This document shows positions 43,203 through 50,782 of a stretch of DNA of 64,000 nt, one piece after another. Under the pieces are notes generated by a model. The model saw only the letters and a program-made list of their open reading frames with translations, was not told where the DNA came from and searched no databases. A program made the translations under genes and the position numbers. The stretch lies in the NCBI RefSeq assembly GCF_029277305.1, contig NZ_CP119526.1; one strand, written 5' to 3'. The stretch is from Guptibacillus hwajinpoensis (GTDB taxonomy: Bacteria; Bacillota; Bacilli; Bacillales; Guptibacillaceae). How positions within the stretch are numbered: position 1 is the first letter of the stretch; each line of letters begins with the position of its first letter.

Positions 43203-44570
43203 ATGTGGAATGAGCTTCTCTTAACTTTGCAGGATGCGAATACACAATGGGTCCTCTTTGGATCTATTCTTCTAGGAGTTGCGAGCGGTGTGCTTGGAAG
43301 CTTTGCTCTTCTTCGCAAGCAGAGTCTGATTGGTGATGCGATGGCTCATGCTGCATTACCAGGTATTTGTCTAGCATTCTTACTATATGGAACAAAATCA
43401 ATTGGATGGTTTCTTGTAGGGGCTGCATTATCCGGCTTACTTGCAACCTATTTCATTCAGGCGATTATTAATCATTCGAGAATTAAAGAAGACACTGCGA
43501 TTGGATTGGTTCTTTCTGTGTTCTTTGGCTTTGGAATTGTCCTTCTTACGAAAATTGCGCAGTCTAAGAATGGAAATCAAAGTGGACTTGACGACTTTAT
43601 ATTCGGTCAGGCAGCTTCGCTTGTTGGTAGTGACGTTAAGGTTATTTCTAGTGTAGCAATTGTTCTTCTTATCATAACGTTTCTCCTTTTTAAGGAATTG
43701 AAGCTGTTTACATTCGATCGACAATTTGCAAAAGGAATTGGACTTCCAACTGGCTTCATTAATGCTTTACTAATGACCCTAATCGTAAGTGCAGTTGTAA
43801 TCGGTTTACAAGCCGTGGGCGTTATCCTTATGGCCGCCATGCTCATTACGCCTGCAATAGCTGCAAGATACTGGACCGATCGTCTTGATCGTATGGTCAT
43901 TGTAGCAGGTACAATCGGGGCTCTTTCAGGTATTCTTGGTACGATCTTAAGTTCGATGGCGAGCAACTTGCCAACTGGACCAGTCATTGTTTTGGCTGCT
44001 ACGGTTATTTTTATCATCTCGCTTGTGTTTGCACCTAATCGTGGACTTGTTTCAAAAGGACTGAAACTTTACAGATTACGTAAACGTGTTGCAAGAGAAA
44101 CAGTACTCCAAACAATGTATGACCTTGCTGAAGAAGCGAGTATTTCTAATCAGAGCATGTTATTCACACGTGATCAGTTGCTTACTAGAAGAAGAATGGC
44201 GACTCGTATGCTTGATAAAAATCTTCACCGTCTGAGTAGAGAAGGTCTATTGAATCAAACGGATGGAAAATGGGGATTAACAGCACCAGGAGCTAAAGCA
44301 GCTTACGAAGTTACATTCAATAACCGATTGTTTGAGATTTACACAATGTATGAAATGAGGTTCGCTTACCTTCAATTAGCAGCAAATGATGCATGGGAGT
44401 ATTACGAAATTCCTTCACATACATTAAATGAATTAATGGAATTAATGGCCGTACACGAGCACACTCCACAGCTCGACCCAGCTCATTTTGCTAAAGGTGA
44501 GAAATACTACATTGCTAATTTGGAATCAAACGATAGTAATAAACGAAAAAGAGAGGTGAAATCGTCATGA
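43203..44570 (+). CDS. mntC: Manganese ABC permease with DtxR-like C-terminal domain
   Basis: Permease of 455 residues. About 290 residues form the membrane domain (ABC-3 family; GVLGSFALLRKQSLIGDAMA, and VILMAAMLITPAIAARYW near the end). The C-terminal 165 residues form a winged-helix region like DtxR/MntR (FTRDQLLTRRRMATRMLDKN, LHRLSREGLLNQTDG). The fused regulator-like tail is known in Bacillus MntC and may sense metal at the membrane. Its last four bases overlap mntD. GGAGGG lies upstream of the ATG. Confidence 0.9.
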   Translation: MWNELLLTLQDANTQWVLFGSILLGVASGVLGSFALLRKQSLIGDAMAHAALPGICLAFLLYGTKSIGWFLVGAALSGLLATYFIQAIINHSRIKEDTAIGLVLSVFFGFGIVLLTKIAQSKNGNQSGLDDFIFGQAASLVGSDVKVISSVAIVLLIITFLLFKELKLFTFDRQFAKGIGLPTGFINALLMTLIVSAVVIGLQAVGVILMAAMLITPAIAARYWTDRLDRMVIVAGTIGALSGILGTILSSMASNLPTGPVIVLAATVIFIISLVFAPNRGLVSKGLKLYRLRKRVARETVLQTMYDLAEEASISNQSMLFTRDQLLTRRRMATRMLDKNLHRLSREGLLNQTDGKWGLTAPGAKAAYEVTFNNRLFEIYTMYEMRFAYLQLAANDAWEYYEIPSHTLNELMELMAVHEHTPQLDPAHFAKGEKYYIANLESNDSNKRKREVKSS

Positions 44571-45451
44571 GCTACGGAGCATGGATTATGCTAACAGGTT
44601 CTCTTGTGGGAGTGACCTGCGGTATAGTAGGCTGTTTTCTTATTCTTCGAAAGATGGCTATGTTAGCAGATGCAATTAGTCATACTGTTCTACTTGGAAT
44701 TGTGCTTGCGTACCTCGTGAGTCACTCTCTTGAAGGAATTTACATGCTTGTTGGTGCAGGAATTATCGGATTATTAACGGCTTTTCTAGTACAGGTGCTT
44801 CACACAAGCGGAGTGCAATCAGATGCAGCAATTGGTGTCGTATTTACCTCTCTCTTTGCGTTTGGTGTTATCCTTCTTTCAGCCTTTGCAGGTAAAGTTC
44901 ACCTCGACGTTAATCATGCGCTAATGGGTGAAATAACATTCATTCCTTGGAACACGTTAACGATTGGCGGAATGAATCTCGGTCCTTCTGCTGTTTGGAT
45001 GCTAGGTAGTGTTCTATTAATCAACTTGATCTTAATCTTTTTATTCTATAAAGAGATTAAAATAAGTTCATTTGATCCTGCAATGGCATCAGCAATTGGA
45101 ATACCCGTAATGTTTATTCATTACTTACTTATGTCAATGGTATCCATTACTACAGTTGCTTCTTTTGATAGCGTTGGTGCAATTCTTGTTGTAGCGATGC
45201 TTATTGTGCCAGGTGCAACAGCTTATCTATTAACTGATAAACTTATAGTCATGTTAGTTATTAGTGCAGCAATTGGTGTGATTGCAGCAATCGGAGGTTA
45301 TTATGCTGCACTGATCTGGAACATTTCAATTTCTGGTTCAATGGCATCTATCGCAGGACTGATTTTTGCAGTCACGTTCATTCTTTCACCAAAGCATGGC
45401 TTGATGGCAAAATTAATTGCGAGAAGAAGCATTGTTGCTGAACAGTCGTAG
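44567..45451 (+). CDS. mntD: Manganese ABC permease
   Basis: Second ABC-3 family permease, 294 residues and about nine spans, without the regulatory tail. It shows GCFLILRKMAMLADAISHTV and FDSVGAILVVAMLIVPGATA. It overlaps mntC by ATGA and would pair with it. The operon ends at a strong terminator about 120 bases downstream. Confidence 0.92.
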   Translation: MSYGAWIMLTGSLVGVTCGIVGCFLILRKMAMLADAISHTVLLGIVLAYLVSHSLEGIYMLVGAGIIGLLTAFLVQVLHTSGVQSDAAIGVVFTSLFAFGVILLSAFAGKVHLDVNHALMGEITFIPWNTLTIGGMNLGPSAVWMLGSVLLINLILIFLFYKEIKISSFDPAMASAIGIPVMFIHYLLMSMVSITTVASFDSVGAILVVAMLIVPGATAYLLTDKLIVMLVISAAIGVIAAIGGYYAALIWNISISGSMASIAGLIFAVTFILSPKHGLMAKLIARRSIVAEQS

Positions 45452-45568
45452 CATTTTAACGCGATGAATTAGAAAAGAAATGATTCGAAACTATATGAAA
45501 ATTATGTGATCTATAGTATAGTAAGAAAATGCGATAGCTTGGCCCACAAGTCTATCTCCTCATTTAGA

Positions 45569-45615
45569 AGCCCCGTAAGCGAATGCTGGATTCGCTTACG
45601 GGGCTATTTTTATTT
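45569..45615 (+). terminator. Terminator of mntABCD
   Basis: AGCCCCGTAAGCGAAT and ATTCGCTTACGGGGCT form a 16-bp stem around GCTGG, followed by ATTTTTATTT. Confidence 0.9.
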
Positions 45616-45632
45616 CCATACAGTATTTTTGG

Positions 45633-45657
45633 GTTGAAAGTAACGGATAGTGGGAAT
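45633..45657 (+). promoter_or_regulatory. Possible SigB-type promoter
   Basis: GTTGAA, a 13-bp spacer and GGGAAT resemble the SigB consensus (GTTTAA and GGGTAT, 12-15 apart). It lies about 45 bases before the DUF1206 gene. The match is imperfect in both hexamers. Confidence 0.4.
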
Positions 45658-45702
45658 AGGAATAATGGTCTAATTATTTAATAGGTTGGAAGGAGATAAT
45701 AC

Positions 45703-46542
45703 ATGGACACGGGTACTGCTGCGAAAGCAAAAGCACGTCAGGCAACAAATGATGTTAAACCTTGGATTAGAGGTTTTGCAAGAATGGGATACATTGCGAA
45801 AGGTATGGTTTATGTTGTTATTGGAGTACTAGCTGCTCAAGCTGCGCTTGGACCAGGTGGCAAAACAACAGATTCCAAAGGTGCTTTTACAACTATCGCA
45901 AGCAAACCCTTTGGTGAGGCACTTCTCTGGTTGTTGGCATTAGGTCTTATAGGTTATGCTTCATGGAAAATCATCCAGGCTTTCAAAGATCCTGACAACA
46001 AAGGGTCTGGAATGGGTGCACTCGGAAGTCGAATTGGTTACTTTAGTAGTGCGATCATTCATTTATTCCTAGCTTACAACGCCGTTTCAATTATTATGCG
46101 AGCAGGCAGCTCATCTTCGAGTAGCAAGCAGTCATGGTCTGCAAAGTTATTAGGACAGCCATATGGTCAATGGGTACTTGGCTTTGTTGGTCTTTGTTTT
46201 ATCGCATTTGGAATTTACCAAGCGGTTCGAGCGTATAAGAAATCATTTATGAAGCATTTGAAACAACATGAAATGCACAATCAGGAAGAATGGTGGGGTA
46301 AACGTGTTGGACAATTTGGCTTCACAGCTCGTGGCGTGGTATTCGGATTGATTGGTGTCTTTATTATCCAAACGGCTATTACCGCCGATCCAGATAAGAC
46401 AAAAGGATTTGATGGTGCCTTGTCTGAACTTGCAAAGCAGTCCTATGGTGCAATCCTTCTTGGAATCGTTGCATTTGGATTAATTGCTTATGGCATATTT
46501 ATGTTCGTCATTGCCAAAAATAGAAGAATGAATATATCTTAA
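45703..46542 (+). CDS. DUF1206 membrane protein
   Basis: Membrane protein of 279 residues built from three copies of a two-span unit. Each unit starts RMGYIAKGMVYVVIGVLAA-like; see GSRIGYFSSAIIHLFLAYNA and GQFGFTARGVVFGLIGVFII. The spans are separated by basic loops. This is the DUF1206 pattern; function unknown. AAGGAG lies before the ATG. A SigB-like promoter may drive it, fitting a general stress role. A thioredoxin-like gene follows 30 bases later, probably in the same operon. Confidence 0.82.
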   Translation: MDTGTAAKAKARQATNDVKPWIRGFARMGYIAKGMVYVVIGVLAAQAALGPGGKTTDSKGAFTTIASKPFGEALLWLLALGLIGYASWKIIQAFKDPDNKGSGMGALGSRIGYFSSAIIHLFLAYNAVSIIMRAGSSSSSSKQSWSAKLLGQPYGQWVLGFVGLCFIAFGIYQAVRAYKKSFMKHLKQHEMHNQEEWWGKRVGQFGFTARGVVFGLIGVFIIQTAITADPDKTKGFDGALSELAKQSYGAILLGIVAFGLIAYGIFMFVIAKNRRMNIS

Positions 46543-46572
46543 TAGCTGATTGATACAAAGAAGGTGTCCTAA

Positions 46573-46893
46573 ATGGAAGAAGTAACGTTAGAAGAAGCTA
46601 AGCAATATCAAAATGAGTATCCACTTTATTTTCTTTATCTATACGGAACGAATTGCTCTGTATGTCATGCCTTATTGCCTCAAGTCGAAGAAGTTCTTAA
46701 AGACTTTCCGCAAATCAAAAGTGGGAAACTTAACGTACACGAAACCCCTGAAGCAGCTGGGGAATACTCAGTGTTTACGATTCCTGTTCTATTGCTTTAT
46801 GTTGAAGGGAAAGAATCAATCAGGGAAGCACGATTCGTCAATATCGAATCGTTCCGTTCCTCCATTAATCGAATTATTACGATGATTAGCTAA
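46573..46893 (+). CDS. Thioredoxin family protein
   Basis: Thioredoxin-fold protein of 106 residues with redox motif GTNCSVCHALLP (C-x-x-C) and the cis-Pro region TIPVLLLYVEG. The active site CSVC differs from CGPC of housekeeping thioredoxin. No signal peptide, so it acts in the cytosol. AAGGTG lies upstream. It ends at its own terminator and is likely co-transcribed with the DUF1206 gene. Confidence 0.85.
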   Translation: MEEVTLEEAKQYQNEYPLYFLYLYGTNCSVCHALLPQVEEVLKDFPQIKSGKLNVHETPEAAGEYSVFTIPVLLLYVEGKESIREARFVNIESFRSSINRIITMIS

Positions 46894-46919
46894 AAGCACC
46901 CAATGTGGGTGCTTTTTTT
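46892..46919 (+). terminator. Terminator of thioredoxin-like gene
   Basis: AAAGCACCCA and TGGGTGCTTT form the stem with ATG loop, followed by TTTTT. Confidence 0.88.
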
Positions 46920-46923
46920 GTGA

Positions 46924-47287
46924 TAGAAATAGATGTTTTTAAACACCACCTCAAAATGATCAAAGATTGACGGCTGTGGATCAAGCAAGCAGAAAAATGG
47001 AAGATACATCAAATCTGCACCTTCTCTCAGGTGAAAGTTCTTTAAACAAGTATCCGTTTATACAAAATTGAGCATTATCTGTTTGATACAGTTACACGTG
47101 CTGAGCACGCAGATTTTTGTTAGTTTTCGTAAATATAATACAAAATTAGTAAAATATTAAACTATGGTTTGTATAAATCACAGTTTTTTTAATTTTTTTG
47201 AAAATCAGGTTGAACCTTTTTTGAAAGTTGTTATATAATACTAACAAATAAAACAAATTGTATTATAACAGTTGGGAGGAAAGAAAA
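46924..47287 (+). promoter_or_regulatory. Long leader/promoter region of the aceA operon
   Basis: About 360 bases without an ORF. TTGAAC (47210-47215), an 18-bp spacer and TATAAT (47234-47239) make a good SigA promoter. Upstream are a small CGTGCT-G-AGCACG palindrome (47097-47109) and a T-rich imperfect hairpin near 47159-47192. Either could be a regulatory site. Confidence 0.6.
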
Positions 47288-47434
47288 ATGGATTGTTATA
47301 CATGTTATGGAAATGGTGAGCTAGAATGTCCACATTGTCAGGGGAAGGAAAGAAAAGTAGAAGGGTGTCATCATTGTGAAGGTGAAGGTTGTGTAGGCTG
47401 CCATCGCTGTAATAGTAGCGGTCGCTTAGAATAG
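47288..47434 (+). CDS. Cys-rich 48-aa protein, DnaJ-like zinc motifs
   Basis: A 48-residue ORF with nine cysteines. It opens MDCYTCYGNGELECPHC, continues GCHHCEGEGCVGCHRC and ends NSSGRLE. The C-x-x-C-x-G-x-G pairs recall the zinc-finger repeats of DnaJ. GGGAGGA lies before the ATG, and its stop is 11 bases before the next gene, so it is the first gene of the aceA operon. It may bind one or two zinc or an iron-sulfur cluster. I know no named family. It was overlooked by length-limited gene calling. Confidence 0.75.
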   Translation: MDCYTCYGNGELECPHCQGKERKVEGCHHCEGEGCVGCHRCNSSGRLE

Positions 47435-47445
47435 GAGGGGAAGCG

Positions 47446-48510
47446 ATGCTTGAGGAGAAGATTGAAAGCGTTAACTCTAACGAAAGTAGTCTATTAACAC
47501 AGGAGGCGATGGCGTTTCTGTTGAAGCTCCATCGTCAGTTTGAAACAGACATGAAAGATCTTGAAGAACTTGTAATGCAAAACAAAAAAACGCAAAAAGG
47601 GTTTCTTTCAAATACGAAATCTGTTCGGGATACGAACTGGACTGTTAAGCATGTTAGAGCAGATCTTCAAGATCGTCGCTTAATCATTAGACATTCTGCT
47701 GAAGATAAAAAGCGACTAAGAACCTCATTACAAAGTGGGGCAAAAGTTTTTGCAGCTGATTTAATGAGTGAACCATTTTTAACCTATAAACAGCGCATGG
47801 CTACTCATGCAAATGTAAATGAAGAAATTAATCGAAATAACAGTGAACTTAACGTATACCCTACTTCTATCATGATGATCCCACGACAGTGGAACATGAT
47901 AGAAGAGAAAGTCATTGTAGATGGAATCGCAATGTCAGCCGGACTATTTGATTTCGGGTTATACCTGTTTCATAACACGCTTCCATTGTCGCAAAGTGGA
48001 TCTGCACCTTATTTCGGGTTAACAGGTTTTACATCCTATCACGAAGCGAAATTTTGGAACAACGTTTTCTGTTTCGCTGAAAAAGAGATGAACCTTGTAG
48101 AGGGGACAGTTAAAGCTTCTGTACTACTAGGTAGTGATGGTATTTATCAAGTGGAAGAAATGCTGTATGAACTAAGAAATCACTGTTCAGGAATTCATCT
48201 TGAAACAGATAAAACAAAAACTATAACGGATGCCGCTCGTTACGCAATAAACATAGCTCACAAACGAAACACGCATGTCATTTGTGATGATTCTAGTAAA
48301 GGTTGTGATAGAGAAGATACGCTAAAACAATTTGAATTTGAAACAGTTGGAGTGGTTGAAGGATTTGATGGAACTTGTGTGTCTAATCCAACTATGACTG
48401 ACATGGTTAACGCAATCTATAATCACTATATGCCTGAGCCAAACCAGATCTGGAAGAAGCGAAATGACTGTATTGCATTTCTGGAAACAGTGAATGAATT
48501 AAGCGTTTGA
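47446..48510 (+). CDS. Malate synthase-like protein lacking catalytic residues
   Basis: A 354-residue protein that aligns with malate synthase A (about 530 residues) from TQEAMAFLLKLHRQF through TNWTVKHVRADLQDRRLIIR, GAKVFAADL, DGIAMSAGLFDFGLYLFHNT and EGTVKASVLLGSDGIYQVEE to HDGTWIAHP-like GFDGTCVSNP. The C-terminal domain with the catalytic Asp is absent. The ETLPAVF-type metal Glu is replaced (LGSDGI). The GRWDY metal-Asp loop is missing (HLETDKT), and MADFEDS has become AADLMSE. It should not make malate. It sits directly before isocitrate lyase, where a malate synthase normally would be. GGAGGGG precedes the ATG. Confidence 0.75.
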   Translation: MLEEKIESVNSNESSLLTQEAMAFLLKLHRQFETDMKDLEELVMQNKKTQKGFLSNTKSVRDTNWTVKHVRADLQDRRLIIRHSAEDKKRLRTSLQSGAKVFAADLMSEPFLTYKQRMATHANVNEEINRNNSELNVYPTSIMMIPRQWNMIEEKVIVDGIAMSAGLFDFGLYLFHNTLPLSQSGSAPYFGLTGFTSYHEAKFWNNVFCFAEKEMNLVEGTVKASVLLGSDGIYQVEEMLYELRNHCSGIHLETDKTKTITDAARYAINIAHKRNTHVICDDSSKGCDREDTLKQFEFETVGVVEGFDGTCVSNPTMTDMVNAIYNHYMPEPNQIWKKRNDCIAFLETVNELSV

Positions 48511-48545
48511 TCTAAAATTTGAGTGATAACTAGGAGGAAACCATA

Positions 48546-49823
48546 ATGACGAATGAAAGAACAGCAGCACTTCAAGAGAACTGGAAACAAGATAGGTTCA
48601 AAGGAATAGAACGACCATATTCACCTGAAGATGTACTTAAGCTCCAAGGTTCGATTCAAATCGAATATACACTTGCTAAGCGTGGAGCTGAACGTCTCTG
48701 GAAACTTGTAAACGAAGAGGATTTCGTAAATGCTCTTGGTGCGCTAACAGGTAACCAGGCAGTTCAACAGGTGAAAGCTGGCTTAAAAGCCATTTACTTA
48801 AGCGGATGGCAAGTTGCCGCAGATGCAAACGTTTCAGGACAGATGTACCCGGATCAAAGTTTGTATCCTGTTAACAGTGTTCCCCAAGTGGTAAAACGCA
48901 TCAATCAAGCTCTACAAAGAGCTGATCAAATTGAACATTCTGAAGGAGTACACGATAGAGATTGGTTCGTACCCATTGTTGCTGATGCAGAAGCTGGATT
49001 CGGTGGTGCGTTAAATGTATTTGAACTCATGAAATCCATGATTGAAGCCGGTGCTGCAGCAGTACATTTTGAAGATCAGTTATCTTCTGAGAAGAAGTGT
49101 GGCCACCTTGGTGGGAAAGTTCTTCTTCCAACACAGCAAGCCGTTAAGAACTTGATTTCAGCTCGTCTTGCAGCCGATGTTATGGGAGTACCAACTATGA
49201 TCATTGCAAGAACAGATGCGAATGCGGCTAATCTCATTACAAGTGACGTTGACAAATATGACAGTGAATTTTTAACGGGTGAAAGAACGCCAGAAGGATT
49301 CTTCTATACAAAACCAGGTCTTGATCAAGCAATTGCGCGCGGACTTGCATATGCACCTTATGCAGATCTCATTTGGTGTGAAACTTCAGAACCAAATCTT
49401 GAAGAGGCACAGAAGTTTGCGAATGCCATTCATGAAAGGTTCCCTGGGAAACTATTAGCTTATAACTGCTCGCCATCATTTAACTGGAAGAAAAAGCTTG
49501 ATGACGAAACGATTGCTAAATTCCAGCGCGAACTAGGGAAAATGGGATATAAATTCCAGTTCGTTACGCTTGCAGGATTCCATGCCCTTAATCACAGTAT
49601 GTTTGAACTAGCAAGAGACTACAAAGACCATGGTATGGCTGCTTACTCAAGACTCCAACAAGCTGAATTTGCTAGTGAAGCTGATGGGTATTCTGCTACA
49701 AGGCACCAACGAGAAGTTGGAACCGGTTATTTTGATGCTGTATCACAAGTTATTACTGGCGGAACTTCTTCCACAACAGCACTTAAAGGATCAACAGAGG
49801 AAGAGCAGTTTACAACGAAATAA
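48546..49823 (+). CDS. aceA: Isocitrate lyase
   Basis: Enzyme of 425 residues splitting isocitrate into glyoxylate and succinate, first step of the glyoxylate shunt. The active-site signature SEKKCGHLGGKVL with catalytic Cys, the metal region IVADAEAGFGG and the later LAYNCSPSFNWKK are intact. AGGAGG lies before the ATG. The shunt needs a working malate synthase, which is not the neighbour at 47446. It must lie elsewhere, or glyoxylate is used otherwise. Confidence 0.95.
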   Translation: MTNERTAALQENWKQDRFKGIERPYSPEDVLKLQGSIQIEYTLAKRGAERLWKLVNEEDFVNALGALTGNQAVQQVKAGLKAIYLSGWQVAADANVSGQMYPDQSLYPVNSVPQVVKRINQALQRADQIEHSEGVHDRDWFVPIVADAEAGFGGALNVFELMKSMIEAGAAAVHFEDQLSSEKKCGHLGGKVLLPTQQAVKNLISARLAADVMGVPTMIIARTDANAANLITSDVDKYDSEFLTGERTPEGFFYTKPGLDQAIARGLAYAPYADLIWCETSEPNLEEAQKFANAIHERFPGKLLAYNCSPSFNWKKKLDDETIAKFQRELGKMGYKFQFVTLAGFHALNHSMFELARDYKDHGMAAYSRLQQAEFASEADGYSATRHQREVGTGYFDAVSQVITGGTSSTTALKGSTEEEQFTTK

Positions 49824-49826
49824 TAA

Positions 49827-49856
49827 GAAAAACCGGCTGATTTCAGCCGGTTTTTC
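49827..49856. terminator. Bidirectional terminator after aceA
   Basis: AAAAACCGGCTGA and TCAGCCGGTTTTT form the stem. Both strands have a T run, so it can also end transcription arriving from the repeat arrays on the minus strand. Confidence 0.88.
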
Positions 49857-49929
49857 TATGGTTTAGGTGATTAAGTTACGATCTAAGCCTCAACTTAGTT
49901 GAGAATAGACGATTGAAAGACTGGATTTT

Positions 49930-50022
49930 TTGGATATCCGCGATTTTTTGGATATATCCGCGAAAAACGAAATATATCCGCGATAATCTGGATATATCCG
50001 CGGAAATCAGATTATATCCGCG
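49930..50022. repeat. Five tandem 20-bp units ending ATATCCGCG
   Basis: ATATCCGCG ends at 49942, 49962, 49982, 50002 and 50022, an exact 20-bp period, so every copy lies on nearly the same face of the helix (about two turns). The variable bases between units are A/T-rich (for example GATTTTTTGG, AAAAACGAA). It adjoins a family B array. Confidence 0.85.
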
Positions 50023-50029
50023 AAAGTGG

Positions 50030-50782
50030 GTTTTAGAAGGCCGCTTCCGCTTTTCAGATCCAGCTGCAGCCTCCAGACCCTCGGTCACTTCACCATCCAA
50101 CTCGAACACAAAGGGCGTGTTCAATTTGGATGGTTCCAGTGTCTGACGGGTCTAAACGGAGGCTTTCGCTTTTCCTTAGATCCAGCTGCAGTGGGCAGCC
50201 TCTCGATTGCTTCACCTCCCAAAATGAACACAAAAAGGCGTGTTCTTTTTGGGAGGCTCCAGCGCTTGTCGAGTCTAACCGCCCACTTCCGCTTTTCTTT
50301 AGATCCAGCTGCAGTGGGCAGGTCCTCGAGTCGCTTCAGAATTTCATTCGAACACAAAGACCGTGTTCAAATAAAATCCTTCCAGCGCTTGTCGGACCTA
50401 AACGCCCACTTCCGCTTTTCCTAGATCCAGCTGCAATTCGCAGAAACTACGATATTTCACTCTTTCACGAGAACACAAAGGACGTGTTCTCGTGAAAGAG
50501 CTCCAATATCTCCGTTTCTAAACGCTCGCTTCCGCTTTTCAGATCCAGCTGCAGCCTCCAGACCCTCGGTCACTTCACCATCCAACTCGAACACAAAGGG
50601 CGTGTTCAATTTGGATGGTTCCAGTGTCTGACGGGTCTAAACGGAGGCTTCCGCTTTTCCTAGATCCAGCTGCAACTCGCAGAAACTACGATATTTCACT
50701 CTTTCACTAGAACACAAAGGACGTGTTCTAGTTCAAGAGCTCCAATATCTCCGTTTCTAAACGCTCGTTTCCGCTTTTCCTA
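50030..50782. repeat. Family B repeat array, six modules
   Basis: Six modules of about 120 bp, each bounded by CTTCCGCTTTTC-(CT)AGATCCAGCTGCA. Central hairpins have different arms that still pair. CCATCCAACTCGAACAC pairs GTGTTCAATTTGGATGG (modules 1 and 5). CCTCCCAAAATGAACAC pairs GTGTTCTTTTTGGGAGG (module 2). CTCTTTCACGAGAACAC pairs GTGTTCTCGTGAAAGAG exactly (module 4). Modules 3 and 6 are looser. The array starts at the stop codon of the minus-strand selenoprotein-like gene. Long ORFs reported across it are repeat artefacts. Confidence 0.9.

Noticed and set aside
49930..50022. CRISPR array
   Set aside because: The whole period is 20 bp with a 9-12-bp conserved part; too short for repeat plus spacer, and no cas genes in the window.
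50026..50495. Several overlapping ORFs on both strands across the repeat array
   Set aside because: They follow the 120-bp module frame and change with hairpin arms, have no ribosome sites and match no protein family.
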